Origin: Kosakonia oryziphila
Lineage (GTDB): Bacteria; Pseudomonadota; Gammaproteobacteria; Enterobacterales; Enterobacteriaceae
Length of the DNA: 64,000 bases
Assembly: GCF_900094795.1 (NCBI RefSeq)
Contig: NZ_FMBC01000027.1
Coordinates: 1 to 64,000, forward strand
Direction: 5' to 3'
In this document: in pieces, positions 26,510 to 36,919 of the stretch
Layout: each line of letters begins with the position of its first letter
How positions within the stretch are numbered: position 1 is the first letter of the stretch
Notes under the pieces: generated by a model
Told to the model about the DNA's origin: nothing
The model's database searches: none
The model's input: only the letters and a program-made list of their open reading frames with translations
Program-made: the position numbers and the translations under genes

Positions 26510-28468
26510 TTAAGACGGCATGGTAATAGCCTGCTTCTCTTCGAGCAGTTTTTCCACGACGCCAGGATCGGCGAGCGTCGAGGTATCGCCGAAGTTACTG
26601 ATATCGCCAGCCGCGATTTTGCGCAGGATGCGGCGCATGATTTTGCCGGAACGTGTTTTCGGCAGTGAATCTGTCCAGTGCAGTACATCCGGCGTTGCCA
26701 GCGGGCCAATCTCTTTACGCACCCAGTTACGTACTTCGGCGTAGAGTTCCGGCGACGGCTCTTCACCGTGGTTCAGCGTGACATAGGCATAAATCGCCTG
26801 GCCTTTAATATTGTGCGGAATACCCACCACGGCGGCCTCAGCGATTTTCGGATGCGAAACCAGCGCCGATTCAATCTCGGCGGTGCCCAGGCGGTGGCCG
26901 GAAACGTTCAGCACATCGTCCACGCGACCGGTGATCCAGTAATAGCCCTCTTCGTCACGACGCGCGCCGTCGCCGCTGAAGTAGCAGTTTTTGAAGGTGG
27001 AGAAGTAGGTCTGCTCAAAGCGCTCGTGATCGCCAAACAGCGTACGCGCCTGGCCTGGCCAGGAATCGGTGATCACCAGGTTACCTTCGGTAGCACCATC
27101 AAGGCGATTTCCTTCGTTGTCCACCAGCGCCGGTTGCACGCCAAAGAACGGATGGGTGGCCGAACCGGCTTTCAGGCGCGTTGCGCCGGGTAGTGGGGTG
27201 ATCATAAAACCACCGGTTTCCGTCTGCCACCAGGTGTCCATCACCGGGCATTTACCGTTGCCGATCTTCGACCAGTACCACTCCCACGCTTCCGGGTTAA
27301 TTGGCTCGCCCACAGAACCGAGAATACGCAGCGAAGAGCGGTCAGTGCCCTCGATGGCTTTGTCGCCTTCCGCCATCAGCGCGCGAATTGCCGTCGGTGC
27401 GGTATAGAGAATATTGACCTGGTGTTTATCCACCACCTGACTCATACGCGCCGGGGTTGGCCAGTTCGGCACGCCTTCAAACATCAGTGTGATGGCGCCG
27501 CAGGCCAGCGGCCCGTAGAGCAAATAGCTGTGGCCAGTCACCCAGCCGACATCGGCCGTACACCAATAAACATCGCCCGGATGATAATCAAAGACATATT
27601 TAAACGTCGTCGCGGCATAAACCAGGTAACCGCCAGTGGTGTGCAGCACACCTTTTGGTTTGCCGGTCGAGCCGGAGGTATAGAGGATAAAGAGAGGATC
27701 TTCTGCGCCGACTTCCACCGGCTGATGCTGGTCACTGGCTTTTTCGGTCAGCTCGTTCCACCACAGATCCCTGCCTGCGTTCCAGTCGATTTTGCCACCG
27801 GTACGTTTCAGAACCACAACGTGTTCAACGCTGCTAACGTTGCGGTTTTTCAGTGCGTCATCGACATTTTTCTTCAGCGGAATGGTACGGCCGGCGCGAA
27901 CACCTTCGTCGGCGGTGATCACCAACCGGGAGCTGGAATCGATGATACGTCCGGCTACCGCTTCCGGCGAGAAGCCGCCGAAAATCACCGAATGCACCGC
28001 ACCGATGCGGGCGCAGGCGAGCATCGCAACAGCCGCTTCCGGCACCATTGGCATATAAATCGCGACAACATCGCCTTTCTTAATCCCCAGTTCGACCAGC
28101 ACATTGGCAAACTGGCATACGCTGCGGTGCAACTCGCGGTAGGTGATTTTTTTACTCTGGTTGGCGTCATCGCCTTCCCAGATAATGGCCGTCTGGTCGC
28201 CGCGTTCGGCGAGATGACGATCAAGGCAGTTGGCGGCCAGATTTAATGTGCCGTCTTCATACCATTTAATCGAAACATTGCCAGGCGCGAAGGAGGTATT
28301 TTTCACCGTCTTATACGGTGTAATCCAGTCGAGGATCTTTCCCTTCTCGCCCCAGAATGTGTCAGGGTCGGTGATGGATTGCTGATAGTTAGCTTCATAC
28401 TGCTCCGGATTGATCAGGCAACGTTCCGCAATATTGGCGGGAATATCATGTTTATGTATTTGGCTCAT
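26510..28468 (-). CDS. acs: Acetyl-CoA synthetase Acs
   Basis: A 652-residue AMP-forming enzyme making acetyl-CoA from acetate, ATP and CoA for growth on low acetate. The length equals E. coli Acs. Visible motifs are the adenylation loop [12 protein letters not shown] near 263-274, WWQTETGG near 413-420, and the C-terminal lysine motif [11 protein letters not shown] near 603-613, whose Lys (609 in the family) is the known acetylation site. Ribosome site AAGGAGAG precedes ATG 28468. First gene of acs-yjcH-actP. Confidence 0.97.
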   Translation of the reverse strand: MSQIHKHDIPANIAERCLINPEQYEANYQQSITDPDTFWGEKGKILDWITPYKTVKNTSFAPGNVSIKWYEDGTLNLAANCLDRHLAERGDQTAIIWEGDDANQSKKITYRELHRSVCQFANVLVELGIKKGDVVAIYMPMVPEAAVAMLACARIGAVHSVIFGGFSPEAVAGRIIDSSSRLVITADEGVRAGRTIPLKKNVDDALKNRNVSSVEHVVVLKRTGGKIDWNAGRDLWWNELTEKASDQHQPVEVGAEDPLFILYTSGSTGKPKGVLHTTGGYLVYAATTFKYVFDYHPGDVYWCTADVGWVTGHSYLLYGPLACGAITLMFEGVPNWPTPARMSQVVDKHQVNILYTAPTAIRALMAEGDKAIEGTDRSSLRILGSVGEPINPEAWEWYWSKIGNGKCPVMDTWWQTETGGFMITPLPGATRLKAGSATHPFFGVQPALVDNEGNRLDGATEGNLVITDSWPGQARTLFGDHERFEQTYFSTFKNCYFSGDGARRDEEGYYWITGRVDDVLNVSGHRLGTAEIESALVSHPKIAEAAVVGIPHNIKGQAIYAYVTLNHGEEPSPELYAEVRNWVRKEIGPLATPDVLHWTDSLPKTRSGKIMRRILRKIAAGDISNFGDTSTLADPGVVEKLLEEKQAITMPS

Positions 28469-29154
28469 GGCAATTGCTCTCCTTGTAAGATGTTAATAAT
28501 ATGTCAAAATAACGTTAATTGTAGGGCCTTTACCAGCTTTGTTTATTATTTGAGCGATAGATCACGCATTGATGATATTCAGTAAAAAAGCAGCAAAATA
28601 AATGCGCTGACATAGTGCAGAAATGAAAATGAGGCGGGAGAAGAAAAATTATTCATAACAATAGGTTATGAAATTTGACGATTTGATTACACTTAATAGC
28701 ATTGCAGAATAACGCGCTGTGGCAACCTGCTGAAAATACATTGCGGAACCAATAGCGGCATAATTATTTTTATCAGGTACTATTCACTGTCTTAATGACA
28801 AATAGCAGACGGAATTTCCGCCATTAAGCGACCTCAGTGGCATTTATGTTGCTTAAAAAACGCGCAAATAAACGCATTTTGCAGAATAATTTTCTAACGG
28901 GAATATTGGAATTCAGTGGATTGAAAAATTTTACATAACAACTACTTATTATTAATAACTGAAATAAAAGATGGTTTTTAGATAAAATATCAGTCAAACC
29001 CTCTACAGGTATAGGGTTGCGCGTTATACCCTGCAAATGATACTGATAATATGCGTTAGAAAACCCCCGCAATACCGTGCGACGTTAATCATACCCTTTC
29101 AGTATGTGTCGTTCCCGGGCATGGAATGGCGCTTCATTGAGGAAGTCTATAGTC
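28469..29154. other. acs-gltP divergent intergenic region
   Basis: No gene seen in 686 bp. It must hold both promoters. TGAGCGATAGATCACG at 28551-28566, about 90 bp before the acs start, is a partial CRP-like site (right half TCACG) and would fit the known CRP control of acs. The middle is AT-rich. In E. coli the nrfABCDEFG nitrite reductase operon fills this interval; nothing of it remains here. Confidence 0.5.
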
Positions 29155-30468
29155 ATGAAAAACATAAAAATCAGCCTGGCCTGGCAGATTCTGCTAGCCC
29201 TTGTGCTGGGCATTCTTCTGGGTAGTTACCTGCATTATCACAGCGACAGCCGCGAATGGCTGATTGCGAATCTCCTGTCTCCAGCGGGCGATATCTTTAT
29301 TCACCTGATCAAAATGATCGTGGTGCCGATTGTTATCTCGACGCTGGTTGTCGGGATTGCTGGCGTTGGCGACGCGAAACAGCTTGGACGTATTGGCGCG
29401 AAAACCATCATCTATTTCGAAGTGATCACTACGGTTGCGATTGTGCTCGGTATTACGCTGGCGAATGTGTTCCAGCCAGGGGCGGGGATCGATATGTCGC
29501 AACTGGCTACGGCGGATATTTCGAAATACCAAAGCACCACCGCAGATGTGCAAAGTCATGCCCATGGCCTGATGGGGACGATTCTGTCGCTGGTGCCGAC
29601 TAATATCATCGCGTCGATGGCGAAGGGCGATATGCTGTCGATCATCTTCTTCTCGGTGCTGTTTGGTCTGGGGCTTTCATCGCTGCCCGCATCGCACCGT
29701 GAGCCGCTGGTGACCGTGTTCCGCTCTGTCTCCGAAACCATGTTTAAAGTCACCCATATGGTGATGCGCTACGCGCCGGTCGGTGTATTTGCGCTGATCT
29801 CGGTAACGGTGGCGAACTTCGGTTTTGCCTCGCTGTGGCCGCTGGCGAAGCTGGTGATTCTGGTTTACTTCGCGATCCTGTTCTTCGCGCTGGTGGTGCT
29901 GGGCATTGTGGCGCGCGTCTGTGGGTTGAGCATTTGGATCCTGATCCGCATTCTGAAAGATGAGCTGATTCTGGCCTACTCAACAGCCAGCTCAGAGAGC
30001 GTGCTGCCGCGTATTATTGAAAAAATGGAAGCCTACGGCGCGCCTGCCTCCATCACCAGCTTTGTGGTGCCGACCGGTTACTCCTTTAATCTCGACGGTT
30101 CAACGCTGTACCAGAGTATTGCCGCCATCTTTATTGCGCAGTTGTACGGTATCGATCTGTCGTTGTGGCAGGAGATTATCCTTGTGCTGACGCTGATGGT
30201 GACTTCAAAAGGCATCGCGGGCGTTCCGGGCGTCTCCTTCGTGGTATTGCTGGCGACGTTGGGCAGCGTTGGTATTCCGCTGGAAGGGCTGGCCTTTATC
30301 GCCGGTGTTGACCGTATTCTCGATATGGCGCGTACCGCGCTGAACGTGGTGGGTAATGCACTGGCGGTGCTGGTGATTGCCAAGTGGGAACACAAATTCG
30401 ACCGTAAAAAAGCGCTGGCCTACGAGCGCGAAATGCTGGGTAAATTTGATAAAACCGCCGGTCAGTAA
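29155..30468 (+). CDS. gltP: Glutamate/aspartate:proton symporter GltP
   Basis: A 437-residue DAACS-family carrier, the same length as E. coli GltP and highly similar. Family motifs: the serine-rich STASSESVLPR near 275-285, then PTGYSFNLDGS near 304-314 and the end motif DRILDMARTALNVVGN near 387-402 that contacts the substrate. Eight membrane helices plus two re-entrant loops are expected. I chose the ATG at 29155 (MKNIKISLAW, with GAGGAAG upstream); a start 51 bases earlier adds an unmatched 17-residue leader. A single-gene unit with its own terminator. Confidence 0.96.
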   Translation: MKNIKISLAWQILLALVLGILLGSYLHYHSDSREWLIANLLSPAGDIFIHLIKMIVVPIVISTLVVGIAGVGDAKQLGRIGAKTIIYFEVITTVAIVLGITLANVFQPGAGIDMSQLATADISKYQSTTADVQSHAHGLMGTILSLVPTNIIASMAKGDMLSIIFFSVLFGLGLSSLPASHREPLVTVFRSVSETMFKVTHMVMRYAPVGVFALISVTVANFGFASLWPLAKLVILVYFAILFFALVVLGIVARVCGLSIWILIRILKDELILAYSTASSESVLPRIIEKMEAYGAPASITSFVVPTGYSFNLDGSTLYQSIAAIFIAQLYGIDLSLWQEIILVLTLMVTSKGIAGVPGVSFVVLLATLGSVGIPLEGLAFIAGVDRILDMARTALNVVGNALAVLVIAKWEHKFDRKKALAYEREMLGKFDKTAGQ

Positions 30469-30477
30469 GCCGCTCAG

Positions 30478-30503
30478 TCCCTCCTTCACGGAGGGATTTT
30501 TTT
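30478..30503. terminator. Terminator of gltP
   Basis: TCCCTCC/GGAGGGA with a TTCAC loop (30478-30496), then seven T. The T-tract runs into the stop codon of the convergent MFS gene (30502-30504). Confidence 0.88.
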
Positions 30504-31710
30504 ATCCTCTTGCCGTGTTGTTTTTGCCCACCATCGCCAGAAAACCCGCCACCACCGGCACCAGCGATCCCCACAGCACCGCATTCCAGCCAAAGGTATT
30601 GAGCAGCGCGCCGGAGGAGAAAGAGCCGACGATCATCACGCCAAAGACAATAAAGTCATTCAGCGACTGGACGCGGGTTTTCTCTTCCGGGCGGTGAAAC
30701 TCAATGATCTTCGCCGAAGCACCGGTAAAACCAAAGTTCCAGCCGATGCCGAGCAGGATCAGCGAAAGCCAGTAATGCAGGATGTCGGTACCGAGCAGAC
30801 CAGCGAGCACGGAGAGGGCGGTGATCAATAATCCCGCTGCACCAATGCGGCTGGCGCCAAAGCGCTGAATCAGTTTGCCGGTAAAAAACCCCGGCCCGTA
30901 CATCGCAATCACATGCCACTGAATGCCCAGGTTCGCTGCTTGCAGAGAAAGGCCGTGCTGATGCATCGACAGTGGCGCGGCGGTCATCAGGAAGTTCATC
31001 ACCATATAAGCCACCGCGCCGCCAAACACGGTACGACGGAAGCCTGGCTGGTGGGCGATCTCGTGAAGTGAGCGACCGCCATGTTGTGTGTGATCGGCAA
31101 CGGCAGGGGATTTCACGCCGAGTAGTACCGCTGCGGCAATCACCGCGACTGCTGCCTGCGCGAGAAAGGTAACGGCAAAAGTATGCTCCGGCCAGGCATT
31201 CATGGTGCTGCTGACCAGCATCGGGCCAAGGACGCCCGCTACGACACCGCCACCCATCACCAGCGACAGCGCCCGCGCTCGTCGTTCGCTGCCCACGCCG
31301 TCGGTGGCGGCAAAACGAAACGAGAGCGCAACAGCCGCGTACGCGCCGCCGAAAAAAGCCGCCAGGCAGAACAGGGAAAAAGAGCCGAGCACGACCGCCA
31401 GCGAGGCCAGCAGCCCGGTCAACACGCCCGCGCCAGTGCCGGTCATAAAGGCAGCTCGTCTGCCCCGGCGGCGAGCCAACGCGCCAAACGGCAGAATGCA
31501 GGCCGCCATCCCCAGAACAAACACAGTGACGGGCAATGTTGCCAACGCGCTGCCGGGCGCGAGGGTATTACCGACTATCGCGCCAGTGGCGTAAAAGACG
31601 ACCGAGTTAGCGCCAGCCAGCGCCTGTGCTGTCGCGAGGCGCACAATGTTATGGTTCTGCTGACTGATCGGTAATTCTGCTTCTGTAGAGTTCAACAACG
31701 GCGCTCTCAT
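30502..31710 (-). CDS. MFS transporter, substrate unknown
   Basis: A 402-residue major facilitator with about 12 membrane helices. The loop between helices 2 and 3 carries a basic motif (GALARRRGRRAAFM near 77-90) typical of MFS. The central loop near residues 210-225 is short. It resembles uncharacterised YnfM/YfcJ-like or riboflavin/drug efflux-type carriers, without a clear match to one named protein. It is a single gene, convergent with gltP; the gap of 128 bp upstream separates it from the PBP gene on the same strand. Start ATG at 31710 has a poor ribosome site, so an internal start is possible. Confidence 0.82.
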   Translation of the reverse strand: MRAPLLNSTEAELPISQQNHNIVRLATAQALAGANSVVFYATGAIVGNTLAPGSALATLPVTVFVLGMAACILPFGALARRRGRRAAFMTGTGAGVLTGLLASLAVVLGSFSLFCLAAFFGGAYAAVALSFRFAATDGVGSERRARALSLVMGGGVVAGVLGPMLVSSTMNAWPEHTFAVTFLAQAAVAVIAAAVLLGVKSPAVADHTQHGGRSLHEIAHQPGFRRTVFGGAVAYMVMNFLMTAAPLSMHQHGLSLQAANLGIQWHVIAMYGPGFFTGKLIQRFGASRIGAAGLLITALSVLAGLLGTDILHYWLSLILLGIGWNFGFTGASAKIIEFHRPEEKTRVQSLNDFIVFGVMIVGSFSSGALLNTFGWNAVLWGSLVPVVAGFLAMVGKNNTARG

Positions 31711-31838
31711 TCATTAGGGAATTCTGTTGCTGACATTACACTACCGGCCGGTTTGTCACACCTGTTAGACGCTACGCCCTATCGCGACATCGCCATCAAC
31801 ATCCCAACGCTGCGCGAGCCGCCTTAAGCGCTTCGGCA

Positions 31839-33569
31839 TCAGGATGCATTTACCGAGGGTTTATTGCTGATGGCATCAGGCGCGATATTCATATGTTTCA
31901 GTACCGGGCCGATGATTTTGCCGAATATCGGTGCCGCGACCGAGCCACCAAAGTGATCGCCCACTGTCGGATGGTTGACCATCACCACCAGCGCCACTTC
32001 CGGGTGGCTGGCTGGTGCAACGCCTGCGGTGTAGTTGACGTAGCCGCCATCGTACTTCCCATCGGTGCCCATTTTTTCCGCCGTACCGGTTTTCGTGGCG
32101 AGCTGATATCCTGGTACCGCCGCACGTAAACCTGAGCCGCCCGGTAAAACATCGCTTTCCATCATATACACGACGGTTTTCGCTGTGACCGGGTTCGCCA
32201 CTCTGACGCCCATTACCGGCGGCGTTACTTTGGTGATGGAAAGAGGGCGATAGATACCAAACGAGCCCAGCGTCGCATATTCCCGCGCGATTTGCAGCGG
32301 CGTCACGCGCAGACCGTAACCAAAAGAGAACGTCGCACGCTCAATGTCGGCCCAGCGCTGGCGGTGTAAGGGAAAGTAACCCACACTCTCACCCGTTAAG
32401 CCCAGCCCGGTAGGCTTGCCGAGGCCAAACGCCTGGTAGGTATTGACCAGCGCCTGAGCAGGCATGGCCAGCGCAATGTGGGAAGCGCCCGTATCGCTCG
32501 ATTTCTGCAATATGCCGGTTATTGTCAGACGCGGCCAGTGCCCGACATCACGTATCAAATGCCCGTTTACGACGTAAGGCGACGTATCAAGAACCGAGTT
32601 CGGTTGAATTAAATGGCGCTCCAGCCCTTCGAGAACCACCAGCGGCTTCACGGTTGAACCTGGTTCATAGCTATCGTTAATGGCCGTGTTGCGCATTTGC
32701 ATCGGAGTGGCGCTTTCGTAATTGTTGGGATTAAACGAAGGATAAGACGCCATTCCCAGAATCTCGCCGGTGTCGATTTTCACCAGCACTGCCGCACCTG
32801 AATCCGCCTTGTTAAGCAGCACGCCGTCACGTAATGCGCTGTAAAGCGTGTATTGATCGAACTTGTCGATGCTGAGCTGAACGGTTGGCGGTTGTTGTGG
32901 TGGTTCGTAATTGACCACGGAAATCAGGTGGCCGTTACCGTCCTGGCGGTACTCTTCCTGCCCCGGTTTGCCTTCAAGAATGGCGTTATAACTTTTTTCC
33001 AGCCCATTCAGCCCAGTGTTATCGGCACCCACGATGCCCAAAAGCGGCGCGGCAGCTTCTCCCATGGGATAAAAACGGCTGTCGTCATATTCGGTAGTAA
33101 TCCCTTTCAGATGTAGTGCGGCAATATCTTTGGCGATACCCAGTTCGATTTTTCGTCCCAGGTAGAGGAAGTGCTTATTGGGATTCGCCATAAGCTGCGC
33201 CCGCAGGGCTTCCGGGCTGACATTGAGCGCTGCGGCGAGGTAAGCCCACTTAGGGCTGGTAAAATCAGGATTCGCTTCGAGAATGTGTTTCGGATCGGCA
33301 ATGATGTCGCGCGAGGGAACACTCAGGGCTAGCGCCTGGCCGTCACGATCCACCAGCGTTCCACGGTTGGTCGGTAATGCAATGGTGCGTAATGAACGTT
33401 GGTCGGCTTCATGCTCCAGCATCGGGTGATTGAGCAGTTGCAGGTCGGCAACGCGTACCAGCAGCAGCGCCAAAAACACCAGAATCACAAGAGAAAGCAG
33501 GTGATACCTGTTCAGGTTAAATGAGGAACCGGGGTGATCTTCTCTGCGGTGCTTTTTTACAGGGGGCAT
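31839..33569 (-). CDS. FtsI/PBP3 paralogue (PBP3SAL-like transpeptidase)
   Basis: A 576-residue class B penicillin-binding protein: short basic N-terminus, one membrane helix at about 22-40, dimerisation domain, then a transpeptidase domain in the periplasm. Catalytic motifs are STVK (Ser305), SSD at 357-359, and KTGT at 493-496. The second motif is SSN in E. coli FtsI, so Asn is replaced by Asp. Length and gene order fit a second copy outside the dcw cluster, like PBP3SAL of Salmonella, which drives division at acidic pH inside host cells. Start is uncertain: ATG 33569 chosen, TTG 33584 also possible, both with weak ribosome sites. Confidence 0.85.
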   Translation of the reverse strand: MPPVKKHRREDHPGSSFNLNRYHLLSLVILVFLALLLVRVADLQLLNHPMLEHEADQRSLRTIALPTNRGTLVDRDGQALALSVPSRDIIADPKHILEANPDFTSPKWAYLAAALNVSPEALRAQLMANPNKHFLYLGRKIELGIAKDIAALHLKGITTEYDDSRFYPMGEAAAPLLGIVGADNTGLNGLEKSYNAILEGKPGQEEYRQDGNGHLISVVNYEPPQQPPTVQLSIDKFDQYTLYSALRDGVLLNKADSGAAVLVKIDTGEILGMASYPSFNPNNYESATPMQMRNTAINDSYEPGSTVKPLVVLEGLERHLIQPNSVLDTSPYVVNGHLIRDVGHWPRLTITGILQKSSDTGASHIALAMPAQALVNTYQAFGLGKPTGLGLTGESVGYFPLHRQRWADIERATFSFGYGLRVTPLQIAREYATLGSFGIYRPLSITKVTPPVMGVRVANPVTAKTVVYMMESDVLPGGSGLRAAVPGYQLATKTGTAEKMGTDGKYDGGYVNYTAGVAPASHPEVALVVMVNHPTVGDHFGGSVAAPIFGKIIGPVLKHMNIAPDAISNKPSVNAS

Positions 33570-33730
33570 GGCGTTTCGTGGCAATCATCAATGAGCATAT
33601 TCTCCTGTTAGTTATAGGTAAACATGCCAGCAGATGACAGAAGAACTGTGTTTCAGTTCGTTAATAATGATTTTTCAGGAGGCTGATTGAGGTGCCGTTC
33701 ACGCGCGGTATGACCAACGGCAGGTAAATA

Positions 33731-33760
33731 AAAAAAGCGGAGTGAAGATCACTCCGCTTT
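33731..33760 (-). terminator. Terminator of fdhF
   Basis: AAAGCGGAGTGA/TCACTCCGCTTT with a 3-nt loop (33734-33760). On the minus strand the stem runs straight into a T-tract. It lies 21 bp past the fdhF stop. Confidence 0.88.
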
Positions 33761-33780
33761 GACGTCGACAAACGCGGCAA

Positions 33781-35928
33781 TCAGCCCATCGCGCTTTCGC
33801 GCAGCCGGGTTTTCAGCTTGTTATATTCGTCGATCACATACTGCTCGGCGGCGCGCTGATCGGCGATCGGCTCAATGCGCACGGCGCAGTATTTGTACTC
33901 CGGCGTTTTGGTTATCGGGCTTAAGTTTTCCGTTACCAGTTCATTACAGGCGCCAATCCACCACTGGTAGGTCATATACACCGCACCTTTGTTCGGACGT
34001 TCGCTGACCTGCGCGCGGGTGATGATTTTGCCTTTACGCGAGTTAACCCACACCAGCGCGTCATCCTCAATGCCCAGCCTTGCGGCGTCGGCAGTGTTGA
34101 TTTGCGCATAGCCTGGTTCATCCGCCAGCGCGGCCAGCGCTGCACAGTTACCGGTCATTGAGCGGCAAGAATAGTGGCCCACTTCACGCACGGTGGAGAG
34201 CACCATCGGATACTCGTCGGTGAGTTTATCCATTGGCGCGACCCAGTCGCAGGTGAAGAATTTCGCCAGCCCGTTCGGTGTGTCGAACTTCTCTTTAAAC
34301 AGATAAGAGGTACCTTGATCAGCCTCCGACGTATCGCGACACGGCCACTGGATATAGCCCAGCTCACCCATTTTTTCGTAGGTGGCGCCGTAGAAATCGG
34401 GACATAAATGACGTAACTCGTCCCAGATCTCCTGCGTGTTGTTGTAATGCATCGGATAACCCATACGGCTGGCGATTTCACTGATGATTTGCCAGTCCGT
34501 TTTCAGATCCCACTTCGGTTCAACCGCTTTAAAGAAACGCTGGAAGCCGCGATCCGCTGCCGTATAAACACCTTCGTGCTCGCCCCAGGAGGTGGAAGGC
34601 AGGATGACATCCGCCGCGGCTGCGGTTTTGGTCATGAAAATGTCCTGCACAATCACCAGTTCAAGCCCTTCAAATGCCTTACGAACTGCCGACAGTTCGG
34701 CATCCGTTTGTAACGGATCTTCACCCATAATGTACGCGGCGCGCACTTCACCATGCTCAACACGATGCGGTAATTCGCTGATGCGATAGCCGGTATGCGC
34801 AGGCAGGCTTTCCACGCCCCACGCCTTGGCGAATTTCTCGCGGTGTGCATCCTCTTTCACATACTGATAGCCCGGGAACGTATCCGGCAGCGCACCCATA
34901 TCGCATGCGCCCTGCACGTTGTTCTGACCACGCACCGGGTTTACCCCAACGTGCGCTTTCCCCAGGTTGCCGGTCAGCATGGCAAGACTGGTGAGCGAAC
35001 GCACCGTTTCCACGCCCTGATAGAACTGGGTCACGCCCATGCCCCACAGGATGGCTGCGGTTTTCGCTCCGGCATACATACGGGCGGCCTGGCGGATCTC
35101 CTGCGCGCTGACGCCGGTGATATCCTCGACCGATTCCGGGGTGTAGCCCTCGACAATTTTCCGGTACTCTTCAAACCCTTCCGTCCGGCTGGCGACAAAC
35201 GCCTGGTCGTAGAGGTTCTCTTCAATGATCACATGGCCCATGGCGTTAAGCAGGGCGATGTTGGATCCGTTTTTCAGTGCGACGTGCATGTCGGCAATTC
35301 GCGCGGTTTCAATTTTTCGCGGATCGCAGACGATGATTTTCGCCCCATTCTGTTTCGCCCGAATTACATGATTAGCGACGATAGGGTGAGAATCTGCCGG
35401 GTTGTAACCAAAGATAAACACTAAATCCGTGTTATCGATTTCATTAATGGCATTACTCATCGCGCCATTGCCGACCGATTGGTGCAGACCTGCAACCGAA
35501 GGGCCGTGTCAGACACGAGCGCAGCAATCGACGTTATTGGTACCAATAACGGCGCGCGCGAATTTTTGCATTATGTAGTTGGTTTCATTACCCGTACCAC
35601 GGGAAGAACCGGTGGTCTGGATGGCATCCGGGCCGTACTTCTCTTTAATGGCGCTTAAACGGCTGGCGACATAATCGAGCGCTTCATCCCAGGAGACCGA
35701 CTCCAGTTTTCCGCCGCGCTGGCGACGGATCATCGGGCTTTTAAGCCGGGGCGTCAGGATCTGGGTATCGTTGATAAAATCCCAGCCGTAATAACCTTTC
35801 AGACAGAGAGTGCCCTGATTGGTTTTGCCCTGTGCGGCTTCCGCCCGAACGATTTTGCCGTTATCGACCACCAGATGGATTTTGCATCCCGAGGCGCAAT
35901 ACGGGCAAACCGTGACGACTTTTTTCAT
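33781..35928 (-). CDS. fdhF: Formate dehydrogenase H, selenocysteine protein FdhF
   Basis: A 715-residue molybdopterin enzyme oxidising formate to CO2 in the formate hydrogenlyase complex, the same length as E. coli FdhF. An in-frame TGA at 35509-35511 is codon 140 and is read as selenocysteine: the flanks CCARV before and HGPSVAGLHQSVGNG after match E. coli exactly around Sec140. The N-terminal CPYCASGC with a later Cys holds the [4Fe-4S] cluster. Start ATG at 35928 (MKKVVTV); a reading from 35985 adds 19 unmatched residues. A sigma-54 promoter lies just upstream. Annotating it as two genes or a pseudogene would be wrong. Confidence 0.96.
35474..35511 (-). promoter_or_regulatory. SECIS element of fdhF
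   Basis: The 38 bases from the TGA onward on the minus strand can fold with GGTTGCAGGTCTGCACC at the apex, the same apical hairpin as in E. coli fdhF mRNA that recruits SelB. It overlaps coding sequence. Confidence 0.85.
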
Positions 35929-35963
35929 CACTTTCGCTCCAGTTAACAGTGTCGCCCCCACTA

Positions 35964-35979
35964 TGCATCTTCTATGCCA
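35964..35979 (-). promoter_or_regulatory. Sigma-54 promoter of fdhF
   Basis: On the minus strand TGGCATAGAAGATGCA has GG at -24 and GC at -12 with correct spacing, close to the known FhlA-dependent fdhF promoter. It lies 36 bp before the start codon. Confidence 0.78.
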
Positions 35980-36050
35980 TAACAATATTGTGGGTATTCA
36001 CCGATATTACGCCGGAAATTTGCGCAAAATACTGACGAAAAACAGGCTGT

Positions 36051-36064
36051 CGTCAAAAGTGACG
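36051..36064. promoter_or_regulatory. Inverted repeat in fdhF upstream region
   Basis: CGTCAAAAGTGACG (CGTCA/TGACG, 4-bp gap), about 85 bp upstream of the sigma-54 promoter, at a distance suited to an enhancer-type activator such as FhlA. It is also 121 bp before the divergent response-regulator gene. Binding partner inferred only. Confidence 0.4.
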
Positions 36065-36184
36065 TGACGAAGATCGAAGGGGATGTGACCACGGTTAAAT
36101 ATTCGGTATTTAGTCGCTGCATTTATAAATGACCGCCAACAGAATGGATCAGACTTACCCAAACGAGCCTGACGGAAGCGGACA

Positions 36185-36916
36185 ATGAAACCTGCAATTC
36201 TGGTGGTGGATGACGATAGCGCGGTGTGCGAACTGTTGAAAGAGGTGCTGAGCGAGCACGTCTTTACGGTTTATGTCTGCCATAACGGGCAGGATGCGCT
36301 GACGCTCAGTGCGCAGCATGCGGATATCGCGCTGGTGCTGCTCGATATGATGCTGCCGGATATCAACGGCCTGCGGGTGTTGCAGCAGTTGCAAAAACAG
36401 CGTCCGTCGCTGCCGGTGGTGATGCTCACGGGGCTTGGTAGCGAGTCGGACGTGGTGGTCGGCCTGGAGATGGGGGCGGACGACTATATCGGCAAACCGT
36501 TTAACGCCCGCGTGCTGGTGGCGCGCGTCAACGCGGTACTTCGGCGCAGCGGCGTGCTGGCGGCAGAAATATCAATGGAAAAGCTGCCTGGTTTTACCTT
36601 TAACGGCTGGCATCTCGACCCTGAGCGCTGCGAGCTGTTTAACCCGCAGCATCAGGTGGTTGACCTGACGCAAGGTGAGTACAGCTTGTTGCTGGCGCTA
36701 GTGCAAAATGCGCGGCGGGTGCTGAACCGTGAGCAGTTGCTGACTTTAACGCACAGCGAAAGTGTGGAAGTGTTTGATCGCACTATTGATGTGTTAATCA
36801 TGCGCTTACGCCGCAAAATCGAAGCCAATCCCCACCAACCGGCGCTGATCAAAACCTTGCGCGGTCTCGGCTATGTCTTTGCCGCCGACGTAGCGCACAG
36901 CAATAAAGCTGCCTGA
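36185..36916 (+). CDS. OmpR-family response regulator, TorR-like
   Basis: A 243-residue regulator. The receiver domain (1-120) has the acidic pair DDD at 9-11, phosphoacceptor Asp54 (LLDMMLPD), Thr in MLTG and Lys in GKPF. The C-terminal winged helix (about 135-235) ends TLRGLGYVFAADV. The receiver contains GLEMGADDYIGKPF, close to TorR/ArcA-type regulators. Its likely partner is the hybrid kinase at 43153-45717, on the same strand but separated by a six-gene sugar operon on the other strand. The promoter of that operon contains three contiguous decamers, one identical to the TorR box, which supports control of the operon by this protein (inference). Confidence 0.9.
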   Translation: MKPAILVVDDDSAVCELLKEVLSEHVFTVYVCHNGQDALTLSAQHADIALVLLDMMLPDINGLRVLQQLQKQRPSLPVVMLTGLGSESDVVVGLEMGADDYIGKPFNARVLVARVNAVLRRSGVLAAEISMEKLPGFTFNGWHLDPERCELFNPQHQVVDLTQGEYSLLLALVQNARRVLNREQLLTLTHSESVEVFDRTIDVLIMRLRRKIEANPHQPALIKTLRGLGYVFAADVAHSNKAA

Positions 36917-36919
36917 GCT

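Noticed and set aside
35509-35511. In-frame stop splitting fdhF into two genes
   Set aside because: It is the TGA selenocysteine codon 140 with matching flanks and SECIS hairpin, not a nonsense mutation.
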